64,000 nucleotides of DNA from Muricoccus nepalensis (GTDB lineage Bacteria; Pseudomonadota; Alphaproteobacteria; Acetobacterales; Acetobacteraceae): the NCBI RefSeq assembly GCF_006438825.1, contig NZ_RCZP01000004.1:1-64000 (forward strand), read 5' to 3'. Positions 38,279 through 46,738 of this stretch are shown in pieces; position 1 is the stretch's first letter, and each line of letters begins with the position of its first letter. The position numbers and the translations under genes are program-made. The notes below the pieces were generated by a model. That model saw only the letters and a list, made by a program, of their open reading frames with translations. It had not been told where the DNA came from and searched no databases.

Positions 38279-38899
38279 ATGAACGCATCCATGACGCTGC
38301 CACAGCCGGACGGCGCGCCGGCCCTGCCCGAGAGGCCCGAGCCGCGCGGCGGCCCGGGGGCCGCGGGCCGCAACCTCCTCTTCCTGCGCGAGGAGGAGCT
38401 GCGCCTCGCTCAGGACCTCCTCTTCTTCGGCTACCGGGACTTCACGGCCGGGCCGGACGCCATCCTGGCGGAGCTCGGCATGGGCCGCGCGCACCACCGG
38501 GTGCTGCACTTCCTCGGCCGCCGCCCGGGGCTGACGGTCGGCGAGCTGCTGGGGATCCTCGCCATCACCAAGCAGTCCCTCGCCCGGGTGCTGACGCCGC
38601 TGATGGCCCAGGGCTACGTCGCCCAGAGCCCCGGCCGCGCCGACCGGCGCCAGCGCCACCTCTCCCTCACCCCCCAGGGCGAGGCGCTGGAGCGCCGCCT
38701 CTTCGAGCGCCAGCGCGAGACCGTCACCCGCGCCTACCGCGAGGCCGGCCCCGCCGCGGTGGAGGGCTTCCGCCACGTCATGCGCGGGCTGATGGGCCCC
38801 GAGGCGCGGCGCGGGCTCGAGCGGCTGGGCGCGCGCGGGGAGCCCGCCGCGCCGGCCGCCGCGATCGCGCCCGGCCCCGGCAAGGGCAAGGCCCCTTGA
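38279..38899 (+). CDS. petP: MarR family regulator, PetP-like
   Basis: A 206-residue MarR-type winged helix protein. The DNA-binding part reads HHRVLHFLGRRPGLTVGELL, then ITKQSLARVLTPLMAQGYV and RADRRQRHLSLTPQG (the beta-wing). A Pro/Ala tail of ~35 residues ends the protein. ATG at 38279 follows a weak AGAACAGG. The TGA overlaps the TTG start of petR. In Rhodobacter the petP-petR pair is linked to respiratory gene control; the name is by homology and order. Confidence 0.85.
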   Translation: MNASMTLPQPDGAPALPERPEPRGGPGAAGRNLLFLREEELRLAQDLLFFGYRDFTAGPDAILAELGMGRAHHRVLHFLGRRPGLTVGELLGILAITKQSLARVLTPLMAQGYVAQSPGRADRRQRHLSLTPQGEALERRLFERQRETVTRAYREAGPAAVEGFRHVMRGLMGPEARRGLERLGARGEPAAPAAAIAPGPGKGKAP

Positions 38900-39588
38900 G
38901 CGAGGCCGCGCACCTCCTGGTGGTGGACGACGACGCCCGCCTCCGCTCCCTCCTGCAGCGCTTCCTGGCGGAGCAGGGCTTCCGCGTCACCGCCGCCGCC
39001 GACGCCGCCGCCGCCCGCCAGGCGCTGGAGGGGATGGAGTTCGACCTCATGGTGCTCGACGTCATGATGCCCGGCGAGACCGGGCTGAACCTGACCGAGA
39101 GCCTCCGCCGCGCCGGCCAGGACGTGCCCATCCTGATGCTGACCGCCGCCGGCGAGCCCGACGACCGCATCGCGGGCTTCGAGCACGGCGCCGACGACTA
39201 CCTCGCCAAGCCCTTCGACCCGCGGGAGCTGGCGCTGCGCATCCGCACCATCCTCAAGCGCGCCGCCCCGCCCTCCTCCACCCCCCTGCCCCCGGTGCAG
39301 CTCGGCCTGCGCTGGTTCGACCCCGAGCGGGGCGAGCTCCGCGGCCCCGAGGGCGTCACGCGGCTCACCGGCGGCGAGGCGTCGCTGCTGGTCGCCCTGG
39401 CCCGCCGGGGCGGCGAGGTGCTCTCACGCGAGGAGATCGCGGCCGCCATGGGATCGCCCGAGGCCGGGGAGCGCGCGGTGGACGTGACGGTCACCCGGCT
39501 GCGGCGCAAGATCGAGCCCGACCCGCGCGAGCCGCGCTTCCTGCACACGGTGCGCCACAAGGGCTATGTCCTGCGCCCCGGCTCCTGA
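38896..39588 (+). CDS. petR: OmpR family response regulator, PetR-like
   Basis: A 230-residue regulator. The receiver has acidic D11-D13, phospho-acceptor D55 (VLDVMMPGE), Thr in LMLTAAG and Lys in YLAKPFDP; the winged-helix output ends with TVTRLRRKIEPDP and VRHKGYVL. The start is TTG at 38896, overlapping the petP stop in a TTGA, which couples their translation. The sensor kinase gene follows after 49 bases, giving a full signalling unit. Confidence 0.93.
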   Translation: MSEAAHLLVVDDDARLRSLLQRFLAEQGFRVTAAADAAAARQALEGMEFDLMVLDVMMPGETGLNLTESLRRAGQDVPILMLTAAGEPDDRIAGFEHGADDYLAKPFDPRELALRIRTILKRAAPPSSTPLPPVQLGLRWFDPERGELRGPEGVTRLTGGEASLLVALARRGGEVLSREEIAAAMGSPEAGERAVDVTVTRLRRKIEPDPREPRFLHTVRHKGYVLRPGS

Positions 39589-39637
39589 GGCGAAGGCCCG
39601 GACAGGGCATCGGGACGACAGACCGAGGAGGGCCGCG

Positions 39638-41149
39638 ATGGCACCCGACAGCGGCGCGGCGGAGATCGGCGAGCGGGAGGACGGCCGGGCGCCCCCCGGC
39701 GCGGCCGGGCGCCCGGGCCTTCGGCGCGGCCCCGGCTCCCTCTCCCTGGCCGACCACCCCGCGGAGGAGGAGGGGCGCCCCGGCTGCGCCCCGCCCGCCT
39801 GGACCCGGCGCCGGCGGCGCCTGCGCGGCTTCTTCACGGCGGCGCTCCGCCCCTTTGTCCCGCGCGGGCTGCTGGCGCGGGCGCTGCTGATCGTGCTCGT
39901 GCCGCTGGTGGTGACCCAGGGCATCGCCCTCCAGCTCTTCTACGGCACCCATCTCGACGTCATCTCGCGGCGGCTGGCGGCGGGGGTCGCGGGGGACGTG
40001 GGCATGGTGGTGGAGCTTCTCTCCCGCTACCCCGTGCAGGACGAGCGCGGCTGGATCTTCCGCGAGGCCGCCTGGCGGCTCGACCTGTCCCTCGCCTTCG
40101 AGCCCGGCGCGGCGCTGGGCCCGCCCGCCCTCCGCCCGGCCAGCCTGCCGCTGCTGCCGCTGGAGGAGGACCTCGACCACGCGCTGCGCGAGCGGCTGCG
40201 CCTGCCCTTCGACACGGACTGGCAGAGCGACCCGCGCAGCGTGATCATCCGGGTGGGCCTGCCCGACGGCGTCCTGCACGTCGAGGCGCCGCGGAAGCGC
40301 CTCTTCTCCGGCACGCTTTACCTGTTCGTCATCTGGCTCGTCGGCGCCTCGCTGCTCCTCTTCGCGGCGGCGGCGCTGTTCATGAAGAACCAGGTGCGCG
40401 CGCTGCGCCGGCTGGCCGCGGCGGCGGAGGCCTTCGGCAAGGGGCGCGAGACCGGGCCGATCAAGCCCGAGGGCGCGATCGAGGTCCGCCAGGCCGGCGC
40501 CGCCTTCAACGGCATGCGCGCCAACATCCGCCGCTTCGTGACCCAGCGGACGGAGCTCCTCGCCGGGATCAGCCACGACCTCCGCACCCCCCTCACCCGC
40601 CTCCGCCTGGGCCTGGCCATGCTGCCGGCCGGCGCCGAGGAGGACGCGGCGGCCATGGCGCAGGACGTGGAGGAGATGGAGCGGATGATCGCCTCCTACC
40701 TCGCCTTCGCCCGCGGCGAGGTGCTGGAGGCGGCGGAGCGGACCGACCTCGTCGGCCTCGTGCGCGACATGGTCTCGCGCGTGCCGGGCGAGGGGTCGCA
40801 GGTGGTGGTGCACGAGGTCCCGCCCTCCCTCACCCTGCCGCTGCGGGCCGACGCGCTGCGGCGCTGCCTCGGCAACCTGCTCGACAACGCGCGCCGCCAC
40901 GCGGGCCTCGTCGCCATCTCCGTGCGGCCGACGCCGGGCTGGGCGGAGGTGATCGTGGACGACGACGGCCCGGGCATCCCGGCGGCGGCGCGGGAGGGGG
41001 CCTTCAAGCCCTTCGCCAGCTTCTCGACCGGCGGCACCGGCCTCGGCCTCGCCATCGCCCGCGACATCGCCCGCGCCCATGGCGGCGAGATCGCGCTCGG
41101 GGAGAGCCCGATGGGGGGCCTGCGCGCCGTGGTCCGCCTGCCCATGTAG
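39638..41149 (+). CDS. membrane sensor histidine kinase
   Basis: A 503-residue EnvZ-like kinase. Two membrane segments (about 80-101 and 226-249) enclose a ~125-residue periplasmic sensor domain; then a HAMP (about 250-300), phospho-acceptor H313 in ISHDLRTPLTRLRLGL, N box LDNARRHAG, and G boxes VDDDGPGIP and GGTGLGLAIARDI. A ~60-residue disordered cytoplasmic leader is unusual. ATG at 39638 has GAGGAGGG upstream. Probable partner of PetR; the signal is unknown. Confidence 0.92.
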   Translation: MAPDSGAAEIGEREDGRAPPGAAGRPGLRRGPGSLSLADHPAEEEGRPGCAPPAWTRRRRRLRGFFTAALRPFVPRGLLARALLIVLVPLVVTQGIALQLFYGTHLDVISRRLAAGVAGDVGMVVELLSRYPVQDERGWIFREAAWRLDLSLAFEPGAALGPPALRPASLPLLPLEEDLDHALRERLRLPFDTDWQSDPRSVIIRVGLPDGVLHVEAPRKRLFSGTLYLFVIWLVGASLLLFAAAALFMKNQVRALRRLAAAAEAFGKGRETGPIKPEGAIEVRQAGAAFNGMRANIRRFVTQRTELLAGISHDLRTPLTRLRLGLAMLPAGAEEDAAAMAQDVEEMERMIASYLAFARGEVLEAAERTDLVGLVRDMVSRVPGEGSQVVVHEVPPSLTLPLRADALRRCLGNLLDNARRHAGLVAISVRPTPGWAEVIVDDDGPGIPAAAREGAFKPFASFSTGGTGLGLAIARDIARAHGGEIALGESPMGGLRAVVRLPM

Positions 41150-41279
41150 CGCCCTGCGCAACCGTGAGGCCCCCCGCGCATGGACAGGGGCGCGGCCGCG
41201 GCCCATCTCGGGCGGCGACGCGACGGGCGGCGGGGCCAACCACGGGGCCGATAACGGGGCCAGCGACGGGGATGACGTG

Positions 41280-42104
41280 ATGGACAGGGCCGCAATCGAC
41301 ATCGGCGCCGAGGTGGCGGAACCCACCCCCTCTCCGGCGGAGCTCTGGGCGGCGCTGCGCGCGGAGGCCGCGGAGGCGGCGGCCGCCGAGCCCGTGCTGC
41401 GCGGCCTAATGGAGCTCGCGATCGTCCGCCACGCCGCCCCCCTTCCCGCCCTCGCCGCCCTCCTCGCGGGGCGCCTGGCCGAGCCGCTGATGCCGGCCGA
41501 GCGGCTGGAGGACCTCGTGCGCGAGGCCGGCCCGGACTTCCTCCACCTCGCGGTCGCAGACATGGCGGCCACCCGCCGGCGCGACCCCGCGGCGCGCGGC
41601 TGGCTCCCGACCTTCCTCTACTACAAGGGCTTCCACGCCCTCTCCTGGCACCGGGTGGCGCACGGGCTGTGGCGGGACGGGCGCCACGAGCTCGCGCGCT
41701 ACCTGCAGAACCGCGGCTCGCTCGTCTTCGGGGTGGACATCCACCCCGCCGTGCCGGTCGGCCGGGGGGTCTTCATCGACCACGCGACCGGCGTCGTCAT
41801 CGGCGAGACCGCCTCGATCGGCAACGACGTCTCCATCCTCCAGGGCGTCACCCTGGGCGGCACGGGCAAGCAGCGGGGCGACCGCCACCCGAAGGTGCGC
41901 GACGGCGTGCTGCTGGCGGCCGGCGCCAAGGTGCTCGGCAACATCGTCGTCGGGCGCGGGGCGAAGGTGGGGGCGGGCAGCGTGGTCCTGGCGGACGTGC
42001 CGCCCTGCGCGACGGTCGCCGGGGTCCCGGCGAGGGTCGTGGGGTGGTGCCGGGACGCCGTTCCGGCCCTGGCGATGGACCAGAGCCTACCAGGAGGCAA
42101 CTAG
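41280..42104 (+). CDS. cysE: serine O-acetyltransferase
   Basis: A 274-residue acetyltransferase that makes O-acetylserine, the first step of cysteine synthesis. An N-terminal helical domain (about 20-145) is followed by the left-handed beta-helix with HPAVPVGRGVFIDHATGVVIGE split at the catalytic His and Asp, then GGTGKQRGDRHPKV. The C-terminus ends SLPGGN rather than the Ile typically inserted into cysteine synthase, so complex formation is doubtful. ATG at 41280 has GGGG upstream; the frame is open earlier but without family similarity. Confidence 0.93.
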   Translation: MDRAAIDIGAEVAEPTPSPAELWAALRAEAAEAAAAEPVLRGLMELAIVRHAAPLPALAALLAGRLAEPLMPAERLEDLVREAGPDFLHLAVADMAATRRRDPAARGWLPTFLYYKGFHALSWHRVAHGLWRDGRHELARYLQNRGSLVFGVDIHPAVPVGRGVFIDHATGVVIGETASIGNDVSILQGVTLGGTGKQRGDRHPKVRDGVLLAAGAKVLGNIVVGRGAKVGAGSVVLADVPPCATVAGVPARVVGWCRDAVPALAMDQSLPGGN

Positions 42105-42186
42105 ACTTCACATTACCGAGAATTCACGAGGCCTTGATCAGATGTTACGGCATGATACTCGGACCTTAGGGGAATGAGGGGCCACA

Positions 42187-42375
42187 ATGCGTTGGATTCT
42201 GGGTAGCTTTTTCGTCGTCGCCTTCGCCAGCCTGGCGAGCACGGGCCACGCGGTGTCGCCGGGCGCCGTGACGACCTCCGTCGAGTCCGCCCGCGAGGTG
42301 GCCTCCGTCACGCAGGACGTCGCCAGCCGTCGCCACCGCCGTCACGTTCGTCACCGCCGCGCCGTCACGCGCTGA
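42187..42375 (+). CDS. small secreted basic protein
   Basis: A 62-residue precursor with a Sec signal (MRWILGSFFVVAFASLASTGHA split, cleavage near residue 22) and a short mature part ending in an Arg/His-rich tail (SRRHRRHVRHRRAVTR). GAGGGG precedes the ATG, and a near-perfect terminator follows, so it is a genuine single-gene unit. It lies behind an A/T-richer promoter region (42105-42186). No known family recognised; a cationic envelope-binding peptide is one possibility. Confidence 0.65.
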   Translation: MRWILGSFFVVAFASLASTGHAVSPGAVTTSVESAREVASVTQDVASRRHRRHVRHRRAVTR

Positions 42376-42415
42376 GCGGCCTTCCCGGAGCATCGCCCTG
42401 GGCCGATCGGAAAAG

Positions 42416-42450
42416 GGGCCCGGCGGGAAACCGCCGGGCCCTTTCTCGTT
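42416..42450 (+). terminator. rho-independent terminator
   Basis: Perfect 11-bp stem GGGCCCGGCGG with a GAAA tetraloop (42416-42441), followed by TTTCTCGTTT. It ends the transcript of the 62-residue secreted protein. Confidence 0.92.
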
Positions 42451-42525
42451 TCCCTCAAAGAACGTCTTGCCGCCTCCGTCCCGTCCTGGCTCAATCACGG
42501 GCTCGCGATGGATGGAGAGCAACGA

Positions 42526-42780
42526 ATGCGCTGGCCCCTGACGACGGCCCTTGGCCTGGCGGTGCTCCTCGCCGCGGCGGCGCCCCGCGCGGCGGGCGCC
42601 CTCCCCATCGGCCCGCTGGCCGCGATCGCGGCGGACGAAGCTAGGCCCCTCGCCGAGCCCGTGCGCGGCGGCTACCGGGCCGGTTACCGGATGCACCTGC
42701 GGAGCAGCCTTCGCGGCGGCTGGTCGCGCCGCTACGGAACCATCCGCCGCTACCCCCGCACGCCCCGCTGGCTGCAGTGA
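42526..42780 (+). CDS. second small secreted basic protein
   Basis: An 84-residue precursor. From ATG 42526 (GGAGAG 7 bases upstream) the signal peptide is MRWPLTTALGLAVLLAAAAP with likely cleavage after AGA. The mature part is rich in Arg, Tyr and Trp (GGYRAGYR, SLRGGWSRRYGTIRRYP). It opens with the same MRW as its neighbour and shares its size and charge, but the mature sequences differ. No family recognised. ATG 42508 is an alternative start without a ribosome site. Confidence 0.6.
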   Translation: MRWPLTTALGLAVLLAAAAPRAAGALPIGPLAAIAADEARPLAEPVRGGYRAGYRMHLRSSLRGGWSRRYGTIRRYPRTPRWLQ

Positions 42781-42795
42781 GGGGCGCGCCTCCGC

Positions 42796-43890
42796 TCAGA
42801 CGTTGAAGCGGAAGAGCAGTACGTCGCCGTCGCGCACGACGTATTCCTTGCCCTCCACCCGCATCTTCCCGGCCTCCTTCGCGCCCTGCTCGCCGCCCAG
42901 TGCCACGAAGTCGTCGTAGGCGATGGTCTCGCAGGCGATGAAGCCGCGCTCGAAGTCGTTGTGGATGACCGCGGCGGCCTGGGGGGCCTTGGTGCCCTTG
43001 GTGATGGTCCAGGCCCGCGCTTCCTTCGGGCCGACCGTGAAGTAGGTGATCAGGCCCAGCAGGCCGTAGCCGGCGCGGATGATGCGGTCGAGGCCGCTGT
43101 CGGGCAGGCCGAGGCTCTCGAGGAACTCCGCGCGGTCGGCCTCGCCCATCTGGCTGATCTCCGCCTCGATGGCGGCCGAGACGATCACGGCCCGCGCCCC
43201 CTCGGCCTTGGCCCGCGCCTCCACCGCCGCGGAATGGGCGTTGCCCGTCGCAGCCGATCCCTCCTCGACGTTGCAGACGTAGAGCACGGGCTTGGTGGTC
43301 ATGAGCTGGAGGCGGGCGGCCGCGGCCTCCTCGCCCTTGGGCACGGCGGTGCGGGCGGGCTTGCCGGCGGCGAGCGCGGCCACGATCGGCTCGGCCAGCG
43401 CCACGAAGGCCGCGCTCTCCTTGTCGCCGTTCTTCGCCTTCTTCTGCGCGGCGACGAGGCGCTTCTCGAGGCTCTCGAGGTCGGAGAGCATGAGCTCCGT
43501 CTCGACCGTCTCGGCGTCGCGCACCGGGTCCACGCTGCCCTCGACATGGGTGATGTCGCCGTCCTCGAAGCAGCGGAGGACGTGGACGATGGCGTCCACC
43601 TCGCGGATGTTCGCGAGGAACTGGTTCCCCAGCCCCTCCCCGCGCGAGGCGCCGCGGACGAGCCCCGCGATGTCCACGAACTCGAGGCTCGTCGGCACCT
43701 TCTTGGCGGACTTGCCGATCCGCGCCAGCTCGTCCAGCCGCGGGTCGGGCACGCCGACGCGGCCCACGTTCGGCTCGATCGTGCAGAAGGGGTAGTTGGC
43801 GGCCTGGGCGGCGGCCGTCTGGGTCAGGGCGTTGAAGAGGGTGGACTTGCCGACGTTGGGCAGGCCCACGATGCCGCAGTTGAAGCCCAT
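42796..43890 (-). CDS. ychF: redox-regulated ATPase YchF
   Basis: A 364-residue Obg-related P-loop protein that binds ATP rather than GTP. The P-loop is [16 protein letters not shown], then the helical hairpin around [12 protein letters not shown], and the C-terminal TGS domain ends [15 protein letters not shown]. Ribosome-associated and implicated in stress responses. Lies downstream of pth and rplY on the same strand, a widely conserved neighbourhood. Length is standard. Confidence 0.96.
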   Translation of the reverse strand: MGFNCGIVGLPNVGKSTLFNALTQTAAAQAANYPFCTIEPNVGRVGVPDPRLDELARIGKSAKKVPTSLEFVDIAGLVRGASRGEGLGNQFLANIREVDAIVHVLRCFEDGDITHVEGSVDPVRDAETVETELMLSDLESLEKRLVAAQKKAKNGDKESAAFVALAEPIVAALAAGKPARTAVPKGEEAAAARLQLMTTKPVLYVCNVEEGSAATGNAHSAAVEARAKAEGARAVIVSAAIEAEISQMGEADRAEFLESLGLPDSGLDRIIRAGYGLLGLITYFTVGPKEARAWTITKGTKAPQAAAVIHNDFERGFIACETIAYDDFVALGGEQGAKEAGKMRVEGKEYVVRDGDVLLFRFNV

Positions 43891-44009
43891 GGTGGCCGGT
43901 GTTCCGTGGTTCGGGGAGGGTCGCGCCCCCTTACGCCGGGGCGGCGGGTCGGCGCTAGCCCCGGCCGGTCATGCCTGGGTCCCCCGCCCGGCGCCCCGCG
44001 CCGGGGCGG

Positions 44010-44582
44010 TCAGCCCTGGGTCAGCAGCGCGACCTTCGTCATGAACTCCTCGCCCTTTCCCTCCGCGAGCAGCGGCGCGGCGTCGGCCACCGCGTCGAGC
44101 AGGCGGTCGAGCCACTCGGCGTCGACCTTCGCGAAGTTGCCGAGGACGTGGCCGTGGACGCGGTCCTTGTGGCCGGGGTGGCCGATGCCGAGGCGGACGC
44201 GCCCGAAATCCGGGCTGCCGAAGGCGCGCTGCATGTCGCGCAGCCCGTTATGACCCGCAGCCCCCCCGCCCCGCTTCACCCGCACCTTGCCCGGCGCCAG
44301 GTCCAGCTCGTCGTGGAAGGCGGTGATGTCGGGCAGCGGGATCTTGTGGAAGGCGGCGGCGGGCTGAACGGAATTGCCGCTGTCGTTCATGTAGGTGTGG
44401 GGCTTCAGCAGGATGATCCGCTGCCCGGCGATCCCCCCTTCCGACACCTCGCCCTTGAAGCGGCTGCGCCAGGGGGCGAAGCGATGGCGGGCGGCAATGC
44501 GCTCGACCGCCATGAAGCCGATGTTGTGCCGCTGGCGGGCGTGCTCCGCGCCCGGATTGCCCAGCCCGACCCAGAGCAGCAT
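44010..44582 (-). CDS. pth: peptidyl-tRNA hydrolase
   Basis: A 190-residue enzyme that frees tRNA from dropped-off peptidyl-tRNA. It begins LLWVGLGNPG, with catalytic H19 (RHNIGF), the loop KPHTYMNDSG and FHDELDLAPGKVR. ATG at 44582 (GGGGAAG upstream) is preferred over TTG 44597. A terminator hairpin lies between rplY and this gene, so its expression depends on readthrough or a promoter within the ~90-base gap. Confidence 0.96.
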   Translation of the reverse strand: MLLWVGLGNPGAEHARQRHNIGFMAVERIAARHRFAPWRSRFKGEVSEGGIAGQRIILLKPHTYMNDSGNSVQPAAAFHKIPLPDITAFHDELDLAPGKVRVKRGGGAAGHNGLRDMQRAFGSPDFGRVRLGIGHPGHKDRVHGHVLGNFAKVDAEWLDRLLDAVADAAPLLAEGKGEEFMTKVALLTQG

Positions 44583-44594
44583 GGCGTGCTTCCC

Positions 44595-44632
44595 CAAACG
44601 AAAGGGGCGCCCCGCTTCCGCGGGCGCGCCCC
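44595..44632 (-). terminator. terminator between rplY and pth
   Basis: Near-perfect 12-bp stem (44604-44615 with 44620-44632, one bulge) and TTCC/GGAA loop; on the minus strand followed by TTTCGTTTG. Confidence 0.75.
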
Positions 44633-44675
44633 AGATAGGCGGAGGGTGGGGCCGGGACGATCCCGGCCCCGCGCC

Positions 44676-45371
44676 TCACTTCTTCTTCGCGGGGGCCTTG
44701 GCGGCCGCGGCGGAGGCGGCCGGCTTGGCCGCGCCCTTGCCGCCCTTGCCCTTGGCGGGCTCGGCGGCCGGCGCCGGGGCGGCGATCACCACCTCGGCCT
44801 CGGCGACCGTCGGCGGCGCCACGGTCAGCACCACGAAGTCGCGGTCGAGCGTCGGCACGGCGCCCTGCTGGTCCTTCACCGCGGACCAGCGGATGGTGTC
44901 GCCGATCTCGGCGGCCGAGAGGTCCACCTCGAAGCGCTCGGGCACGTTGTCGGGGTCGGCCAGCACCTCGAGGTCGCGGCGGACGAGGTTGGCGACGCCG
45001 CCGGCCTTGATGCCCGGGGAGACGTCCTCGCCCAGCAGCAGCACCGGCACGCGCACGCGGATCTTCTGCCCGGCGGCGAGCCGCTGGAAGTCGACGTGGA
45101 TCGGCTGGTCGGAGACAGGGTGGAACTGCACGTCGCGCATCAGGCAGCGCTCCGTCGGGCCGCCGGCCACCGCCACCTCGTAGAGGTGGGACTGCCAGCC
45201 GCCCTTGTGCAGCTCCTTCATCACGTCGCGCGGGTCGAGGGCGAGGAGGGTCGCCTCCTGCTTCGCGCCGTAGATCACTGCGGGGACAGAGCCCCCACGC
45301 CGGGTCGCGCGCGCCGCCCCCTTACCGGCCCGCTCGCGCGCCGCGGCCTCGATCCGAATGGTCTGGACCAT
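44676..45371 (-). CDS. rplY: 50S ribosomal protein L25, Ctc form
   Basis: A 231-residue protein of the long L25/TL5/Ctc type that binds 5S rRNA. An N-terminal 5S-binding domain (QTIRIEAAARERAGKGAAR to about 95) is followed by the beta-rich Ctc domain, and a Lys/Ala-rich tail (last ~35 residues) that may contact RNA. ATG at 45371 has AAGGAA upstream; the frame is open earlier without similarity. Often stress-inducible in this form. Confidence 0.95.
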   Translation of the reverse strand: MVQTIRIEAAARERAGKGAARATRRGGSVPAVIYGAKQEATLLALDPRDVMKELHKGGWQSHLYEVAVAGGPTERCLMRDVQFHPVSDQPIHVDFQRLAAGQKIRVRVPVLLLGEDVSPGIKAGGVANLVRRDLEVLADPDNVPERFEVDLSAAEIGDTIRWSAVKDQQGAVPTLDRDFVVLTVAPPTVAEAEVVIAAPAPAAEPAKGKGGKGAAKPAASAAAAKAPAKKK

Positions 45372-45435
45372 TGCCACAAATTCCTTCGCACGTTGGGTTT
45401 GAACGGCTCGCGCTGCCATCAGGGCGCGCGAACAG

Positions 45436-45461
45436 GCGCCGGCCTCCAGGGGTGCCGGCGC
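45436..45461 (-). terminator. possible ilvE terminator hairpin
   Basis: GCGCCGGC / GCCGGCGC 8-bp stem with a 10-base loop, 75 bases past ilvE and 65 before rplY. Only a weak TGTTCG follows on the minus strand. Confidence 0.35.
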
Positions 45462-45535
45462 GCCGGGGGGATTAGCGGGGGGCGGCGGAAGAAGCAAGGC
45501 CGGGGATGCGCCCCCGGCCCGGATCACGCCCCCGA

Positions 45536-46621
45536 TCAGGCCTCCACGGGGACCTTCACCTCGGTCATCCAGCCGTGCGGGTCGGGCGCCCGGCCGTACT
45601 GGATGGCGACGATGGCGTCGTAGAGCTTCCTCGTCAGCTCCCCGGTCCGGCCGCCGCCGACGGTGATCTTCTCGCCCTTGTAGCCGAGCTCCCCCACCGG
45701 CGAGACGACGGCCGCGGTGCCCGTGCCCCACATCTCCGTCAGGGTCCCGTCCCGCCCAGCCGCCATCACCTCCTCGATGGAGACGCGACGCTCGTTCACC
45801 GGCACGCCCCAGTCCCGGAGAAGGGTGAGGATGGAGTTGCGGGTCACGCCGTCGAGGATGGTGCCGGCCAGCGGGGGCGTGATCACCTCGTCGCCGATCC
45901 GCATCATGATGTTCATGGTGCCGACCTCGTCGATCCAGCGCCGCTCCACGCCGTCGAGCCAGAGCACCTGGGTGTAGCCGGCGCGCTCCGCCTCCTGCTG
46001 GGCGGAGAGGGAGGCGGCGTAGTTGGCGGCGGTCTTCGCCTCGCCCAGCCCGCCCTGCACGGCGCGGACGTGCTTGTCGGTGGCCAGGATCCGCACGGGC
46101 TTCACGCCCTCCTTGTAGTAGGAGCCGACGGGCGAGCAGATGACGAAGTAGGTGTAGCGGCTGGCGGGGTGCACGCCGAGCATCACCTCCGTCGCGATCA
46201 CGGTCGGGCGGATGTAGAGCGACGTGCCGGGCGCGCGCGGCACCCAGTCGTGGTCGGCCGCCACCACCGCCTCAAAGGAGCGGCGGATCAGGTCCTCGTC
46301 CATCGTCGGGATGCAGAGGGCGGCGCAGGACTTGTTCAGGCGCTTCGCGTGCCGCTCGGCCCGGAACAGGCGCACCGCGCCGTCGGCGCCGCGGAAGGCC
46401 TTCAGCCCGTCGAACACCGCCTGGCCGTAGTGCAGGACGGAGGTCGCGGGGTCCATCGGGATCGGCGCGTAGGGGACGACGCGCGGGTCATGCCAGCCGC
46501 GCCCCTCCTCATAGTTCATCATGAACATGTGGTCCGTCAGGACCTTGCCGAAGGTGAGCGAGGTGTCGTCGGGCCGGGAGAGCGGCGCCTGGGTGCGGGT
46601 GAAGGAGATATCCATGGTCAT
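45536..46621 (-). CDS. ilvE: branched-chain amino acid aminotransferase
   Basis: A 361-residue fold-type IV PLP enzyme of the long (BCAT II) subgroup. HYGQAVFDGLKAFRG marks the N-terminal domain, the PLP lysine lies in GGLGEAKTAANYAASL, and GTGTAAVVSPVGEL binds the phosphate. It makes Val, Leu and Ile from their 2-oxo acids. Starts at ATG 46621 or 46615. No leader-peptide attenuator is seen in the 117 bases upstream. Confidence 0.95.
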   Translation of the reverse strand: MTMDISFTRTQAPLSRPDDTSLTFGKVLTDHMFMMNYEEGRGWHDPRVVPYAPIPMDPATSVLHYGQAVFDGLKAFRGADGAVRLFRAERHAKRLNKSCAALCIPTMDEDLIRRSFEAVVAADHDWVPRAPGTSLYIRPTVIATEVMLGVHPASRYTYFVICSPVGSYYKEGVKPVRILATDKHVRAVQGGLGEAKTAANYAASLSAQQEAERAGYTQVLWLDGVERRWIDEVGTMNIMMRIGDEVITPPLAGTILDGVTRNSILTLLRDWGVPVNERRVSIEEVMAAGRDGTLTEMWGTGTAAVVSPVGELGYKGEKITVGGGRTGELTRKLYDAIVAIQYGRAPDPHGWMTEVKVPVEA

Positions 46622-46738
46622 GGCGCCACCGCTCGCAATATTGTTGCTCAGAAGCCGATCCTAGCGCAACGTGAAGGCAGACGGAAATCGCGGGCACGCA
46701 TCCCACCCATGTGCATCCGTCAGGGACCATGACCTAAC

